From Scytalidium lignicola (Eukaryota > Ascomycota > Leotiomycetes), in NCBI GenBank assembly GCA_002812745.2, contig NCSJ02000032.1, forward strand, positions 152,030-216,029: a stretch of 64,000 nt of DNA, given 5' to 3'. Within the stretch, counting starts at the first letter, position 1, and each line of letters begins with the position of its first letter. Shown here piece by piece: positions 59,339-64,000 of this stretch. The notes beneath the pieces are model-generated. The model was not told the DNA's origin, did not search any database, and worked only from the letters and a program-made list of their open reading frames with translations. Position numbers and translations under genes: made by a program.

Positions 59339-60472
59339 TTACTGTGCAGCTAGAACTGCCCGATATCTCACTTTCCCACTATTGAGACGATCCAAAGCAG
59401 CTGCAAAGCCCCCCTCATCCATTGGAAACTCCTCGATCACAGGCTTGATTCCATGTTTAGCTGCAAATCTTAACATATCACTATGTATCTTCCGACTTGC
59501 GACTAGACTGGACCTGATATTGTATCCTGCGAAGAACATTGTCAGGGATGGCAATTGCAAATCATGTGTATCAGCAGTAAGCGGGACTATCGTCCCGGTC
59601 CGGGCAAGGATTTCCTTTGTCATGAATCTAATATTCCATTCATATTAGTTCAAAATCTCTAAAACTACCATATTTCGAGTTTTCTTTTTGGAGGGGTAGG
59701 GAGAGTAGTTACCGAGAGAAGTCGGGATGTTTGGCACCAGTAAGGACGAGCACATCAATAGGCTCTTTGACCTTTTCAGGCTCACTAAGAAGATAGAATT
59801 CTTTTGCACCGAACTTTTTTGCCTCTTCCTCCTTATCAGCCGAGGTGCTGAAAACGACAACCTCCGCACCAAGTTTGTCTGCAAACTGGATTGCAAGATG
59901 CCCCAAGCCACCAATGCCAACAATGCCCACGCGAGTTCCTGATGAAATGACATCCAGAAGGGCGCTGTACACGGTGGCTCCGGCACATTGAAGTGGTGCT
60001 GCATCTGATGAGGAAAGCTCATCAGGAATCTTATGCAGGAATGTCTCTACGCCGATGTAATATTTGGAAAAGGTGCCTGTGTTATAGTCCTTTTCCCCGT
60101 ATATATTCCTGTTATAACACCAGATATCTCTTCCAGTAAGGCAGTATTTGCACTTTCCACAGCTCTGATTACAAAATCAATACTATAGCTAGAGATCTAG
60201 GAGGGCAAAATACATACATCACGAAGGTAGCCTCCGCCAGCTCGATCTCCGATCTTGAATTCGGTCACAGCGCTGCCAACTTCTTCAACGATGCCAACGC
60301 CTTCATGGCCGAGGACCATTCCGGAGGAGATGTAAAAAACATCAGAGTGACAGAGACCGCTATGAGTGATTTTCAAACGGACTTCGTTTGCTTCGAGTGC
60401 TCGAAGCTCAACTGGGACGCCTTGGATCTTGTTTTCAACCTGGCGCCAGACTATGTTCTGTGCAGATGCCAT
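59339..60472 (-). CDS. Zinc-dependent alcohol dehydrogenase (MDR family)
   Basis: Exons 60218-60472, 59713-60164 and 59339-59627 (331 aa); introns 53 and 85 bp. Catalytic-zinc ligands: Cys41 in LCHSD, His56 in GHEGVG, and the Cys of PLQCAGATVYSAL. Structural-zinc cysteines are in SCGKCKYCLTGRDIWC, which spans the first splice. The Rossmann motif GIVGIGGLGHLAIQFA is intact. The region between LCHSD and GHE is only 10 residues, roughly 10 shorter than in typical ADHs, and accounts for the slightly short protein. Family reaction: NAD(P)-dependent alcohol/aldehyde interconversion; the substrate is unknown. No pathway partner is adjacent. Confidence 0.92.
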
Positions 60473-61539
60473 GTTTAATGCTGTTAATAATTTAAGGTAT
60501 GTTGAGCCGGTTTTTGAGTTGTTATGGGGTTTTTGATAAGCAATATACAAAATTGACAGAGTAAACCGCTCCTTTATATCGTCCTTCCATCGTCGCCTGC
60601 TCCAGACAAGCCTACGATATACAGTGACATTATCAACCAGGGACTTCGGCCACGCCACTATTCAGAATTCCAAATCCTAATATCGGCGATTACATTACCA
60701 ATTATCTATATCGTGGATACGTATATATCGTTGAATCTTAGCGAATCAGAAAGCTTTGCTCCTTCATTGTGAAGTAGGCAGGACAAGAAGCATACGTCTG
60801 GCTAGCAGCAAGAAGCTTCAAAAGGAGTGAGCGGGCTGCTCACTAATCATATATGCATTTGAAATACAAAGCCTCTAATTACTAAAGTGGTTAGATGTTC
60901 CTGCCAACCAGTTGATTATATCCGAAAAAGTGCGGGAAATGTCATTACATTAATTATTTGAGCTCGGCTGCTTTCACGCAAAGAGGCATTTGCCATTTTG
61001 GGTGAGTGGCAACGGCGCCGGACAAACATGTCTCCCATCATGATCCAATCAAACGCTGCCGCCAAATTAGAGCGGCCAAGTCCAAACTCAATCCATACCA
61101 CTACCGACAGGAGCACTTTAGCCATCAAACTGATTTGTTTGATTTCTAGTTGTTTGCTTTTTGCCATAGTATCAAGTCTTCATCATGAATATACAACTAG
61201 AAATTGCCCTAGCTATCGGCGAGAGCTCAAGAAGCCTTCCACTACGAGTAGTTTCAACCAATTTCCGGTTGAAATAGTAGTTGCGTATTCTGATAAGGTG
61301 TAGTACATCACGGTAACAATATTATTTTGTTGTAAGAGGTAATGGTGGAGGATAATAATATAGATATGCGCTGTATGTATTCGACTTTTATTCAGTAGTG
61401 CCTAAGATAGACTAATCAGCAAGCAACTGACCTCTTCGCACACGTTATCCTTACACAACCCATTCTCCTAGTCTTCAGAATGGTAGAATATCGCAATTGA
61501 AACATCTTATCTCCTGTGTGGATTGCACCCAGTAAGATT
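60473..61539. other. Intergenic 1.1 kb
   Basis: Promoter of the alcohol dehydrogenase (-) and 3' flank of the transcription-factor-like gene (-). Short open frames only; nothing recognised. Confidence 0.55.
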
Positions 61540-63708
61540 TCATGCTCCTAAGTTGATCTCACCCCCATTCTCCTGTAATCGGACAATCAATTCATTCTCA
61601 AAATCCTTACCCAAACAGCTCATATCACTGGTCGGCCATGCGATATCAAGTAACATCTGCTTGAAATCTTCATGATTCATTTCCACCCGAACCAACCTCC
61701 TGATTGACACTATACGTGCAACGAACCATTCTCGCTGACCGCTATCTAATGTCAGTGTCCCACACAGAAATAAAGCCCAAAGGTATAGTTTCCATGTTTG
61801 TTCATCCTGGCTATATAATTCTGGTGGACAAACCGTATTCATAATGCAAATTTGTAATCTAGTAACGCCTGCTTTGACATTTCGAGCATTCCTGCTAACA
61901 CTTCGCAGAATACACTCAACATATATCAGGGCTGCCAGGCATATCACAGTCCAGACTGGTGTTGTTTGGGATTTGAGTTCTTCATAGATGAACAATAGTC
62001 GCCTTTGGACCCAGTAGACTGAGTCACTGAACCATAATCGATCCATCCCTGAGTCAGGGCCGAGACTAGGGATTCCGAGAAAATACGTCAGGTATCTCAT
62101 GTCTATGATTGCGTATTGTAAGGTTTTGACAACGGATTCTAGAGGCAATAGCTGCTCCCAATTTTCTTTCGGATTTTGATAAAAGAGACGTGATGGTAAG
62201 GCGCGTGAGATATCTGATTCAGGGGCCTCGAAGGCTGGGAAGCGCGGGAGAGTAGATGCTGCAGTTGCACAATTGATATCTGACCTATATTAACGGTGAG
62301 ATAGTCCCAAATATTGGTTTATTAAGAAAACAGAACAGGGGGTATTACCAAGTAACTAAACGTCTGATAGATGTTGGGAGCGGCGGTTGTTGGGCGCGTT
62401 CTCGAATTTTCATCATTTGCTCCAGGCCATTCATATGGGTTTGTGCACTTAAAGAATTTCCATTGGTTGCCTGAGATAACAGGGAAAATTATTTACTGTT
62501 AACTCTTTGAAGAATGCTTTATATTTAGATGGTTGGGAAAGGATTGTAGCATACTGACCTCGTAGCTAACCATGGCTGCTACCGTCGCAATAGTAAATTC
62601 ATCAATGCCGTTGCTCAGGTCATCAAGGCGTTTTCTTATGATTTTAATAGCTTGACTTCTTAGCATTAGAGCTTCTGCTGGATCGCCACTTTTTGAGAGC
62701 ATGCTGAGGTTTCCTGCTGCATGCGAGAGCGCTACGTAGAAGAGTGCAGGGTCTTGGATGGATAGTTCGAGCCAACTTCTTCGAGCACTCATCATCAGAG
62801 AGGATATTTTCACGCGCAGGTGGACTGTTTTGCACCTTCTTGTTAACTGCCTGCATTGATGACTGCTTGTTAGTGCAGGATAAAACACCCCTGGCAGTGC
62901 CTCCGGGGCGCTACGAACTATACCAGGACAGCATGTCCCTGATTTCTACTACAATAGGAAAATGGCAGTACAGCTTACATTGATGGAGTAAGACATTCGT
63001 TCGCTGCGAGGCTTGGATTGGCAGTGTATGGAATGGATCCATGGTCTCGACAGCGTTTGTAGCCAATGGATCTTTGGGAACTTGTGGGAAATTTCCATTT
63101 ACAGACATTTGAGTTGAGCCGCTGTTGTTGGTAAATGGACCAGGTACTTCTTCTGAAGTTCTATTCCTCATAATTTTATCCCCTGCAGACGCTTCATCTT
63201 GTACAAAATCCAGAGAGCGGACTCTCTGCACGCTGTCCAGTGAAGAATTACCTAAACTCGATGTGAAAGTACTAAGGGAAGACTCCTTACTGCTAACTTT
63301 GGGTTTTGCTCCTCTAGTGCGTTGCCACTGTTGAAGTCCGCCAGAGCTCAATCTAAACTTTTGCATCCTAGGTCCGGTACCGACATTTCGTAATTCCGTG
63401 GATGGGCCAGCAGCTCCTTCAATACCAACAAGGATCTTTTCTAGCTCCTTACGCCTAGAAACATCTTGCATTACATGCTTTCGAATAAGAGCCTGAGAGC
63501 TTTTGTCGTGTGTCTTCGAACCTATCACATTAACAAATTCGAAGGTTTGCGATGCTGCTATCGCCTTCGTTGGCTCGGAGTCATTTTCGTCAGTCTTATC
63601 TCTCTCCCCAATTGTCTCTTTGCCAAGAACTTGCTGCAAGACACTCAAGACCGTCGTACTTTCGGGAGACACCTTAGGTGTAAGCACTGGTAACGCTGTC
63701 CTGGACAT
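61540..63708 (-). CDS. Fungal transcription-factor-domain protein without visible zinc cluster
   Basis: Proposed exons 62924-63708, 62559-62850, 62349-62470 and 61540-62284 (647 aa, frames consistent). The first 230 residues are Ser/Thr-rich and disordered, with QTFEFVNVIGSK and ALIRKHVMQDVSRRKELEK, a start common to fungal proteins of the PF11951-like (Fungal_trans_2) group. The C-terminal half is helical: SWLELSIQDPALFYVALSHA, GIDEFTIATVAAMVSYEA, EWFVARIVSIRRLVRVEMN. No Cys6 cluster is visible, so DNA binding is unproven. The first donor is uncertain: an alternative GTAAGC at 62965 is possible, but the chosen TGGTATAG donor keeps a longer conserved-looking frame. Such proteins often regulate nearby metabolism, but no target is evident. 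Confidence 0.8.
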
Positions 63709-64000
63709 TTTGACAAGCACGAAATGTACATCCTTGCAATAGAAGATCTTTTAGATCCCGACTGTTGGAATGGCGAATTGAGCTTTCAACGGAGCGATCG
63801 GATAGGTGTTGGTACGTTTGGTGGCAGCGTTGCCAAGGGTTCTAGGCACAAAATTAATATGAGTGGCATAGAAATCTTATTGGTATACCAGGACTTTCAC
63901 GCACTGCCCATTGTTACCCGATTGGGAAAGAGCTTCGAGAGTTGTTTGGAAATCTATCGGAATTATAAATCAGAAATCTTAGGGCTTATCTCTAGTTTCT
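63709..64000. other. Right-edge flank
   Basis: Upstream region of the transcription-factor-like gene. No coding sequence recognised before the window ends. Confidence 0.55.

Noticed and set aside
1..64000. CRISPR array, insertion sequence, phage or bacterial operon
   Set aside because: No spaced direct repeats, no terminal inverted repeats around a transposase and spliceosomal introns throughout; the DNA is eukaryotic.

Overview
The window is nuclear DNA of a filamentous ascomycete (Pezizomycotina). Evidence: genes carry many short introns (about 45-200 bp, GT...CTAAC/CTGAC...AG), intergenic spacers are long, and the content is typically fungal: a quinate (QUT/QA) regulatory locus, Zn2Cys6 and other fungal transcription-factor proteins, an Ist2-like TMEM16 and a fructosyl-amine-oxidase-like enzyme. 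A Leotiomycete is my guess and is not proven by the sequence. I find 20 protein-coding genes, one clear pseudogene, no tRNA or rRNA gene, no CRISPR array and no intact transposon. All exon boundaries were read by eye from splice signals and frame continuity.

Layout. 1-1787 (-): 5' part of a BTB/POZ-like protein. 1788-8116: 6.3 kb without a convincing gene. 8117-11866 (+): 1249-residue disordered protein. 12745-14667 (+): glucosidase II beta. 14897-17197 (-): disordered/coiled-coil protein with an RWD-like C-terminus (kinetochore candidate). 18523-19644 (-): short-chain dehydrogenase. 21047-21724 (+): small F-box-like protein. 22149-23305 (-) and 23940-26658 (+): divergent metallophosphoesterase and TMEM16/Ist2 scramblase-like protein. 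27299-29622 (-): PHO84-type phosphate/H+ symporter. 33081-35333 (+): mitochondrial ABC1/UbiB kinase. 35731-37324 (-): bystin/Enp1. 38032-39404 (+): FAOX/sarcosine-oxidase-like flavoenzyme. 39772-42309 (-), 43078-45913 (+), 46519-47511 (-): QUTR repressor, QUTA activator and quinate/shikimate dehydrogenase. 48514-50154 (-): PRPP synthetase with a large insertion. 50294-52134 (+): asteroid-like XPG protein. 52618-54743 (-): DEAD-box helicase. 56054-57653 (+): pseudogene of a fungal-specific family. 59339-60472 (-): zinc alcohol dehydrogenase. 61540-63708 (-): fungal transcription-factor-domain protein.

How genes work together. The only clear functional neighbourhood is the quinate locus. QUTR is built from the last three AROM domains and QUTA from the first two in known systems; here they are divergently transcribed from a shared 768-bp promoter region, with the NAD(P)-dependent quinate/shikimate dehydrogenase next door. 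The permease, catabolic dehydroquinase and dehydroshikimate dehydratase of the classical cluster are not in the window. Other genes are housekeeping (ER glycan trimming, ribosome assembly, PRPP synthesis, mitochondrial quinone homeostasis) and appear independent.

Sequence quality. Eight single N bases occur, seven of them next to A/T homopolymers. In both coding cases (26349 and 37229), deleting the N restores the reading frame exactly, so the Ns look like spurious extra bases. A further one-base frame break in QUTR lies in an A6 run at 41021-41026 and is probably the same kind of error.

I did not find a convincing undescribed system. The best leads are the RWD-like protein, the reduced quinate locus, the decayed gene beside an AT-rich island, and the insertion-bearing PRPP synthetase.
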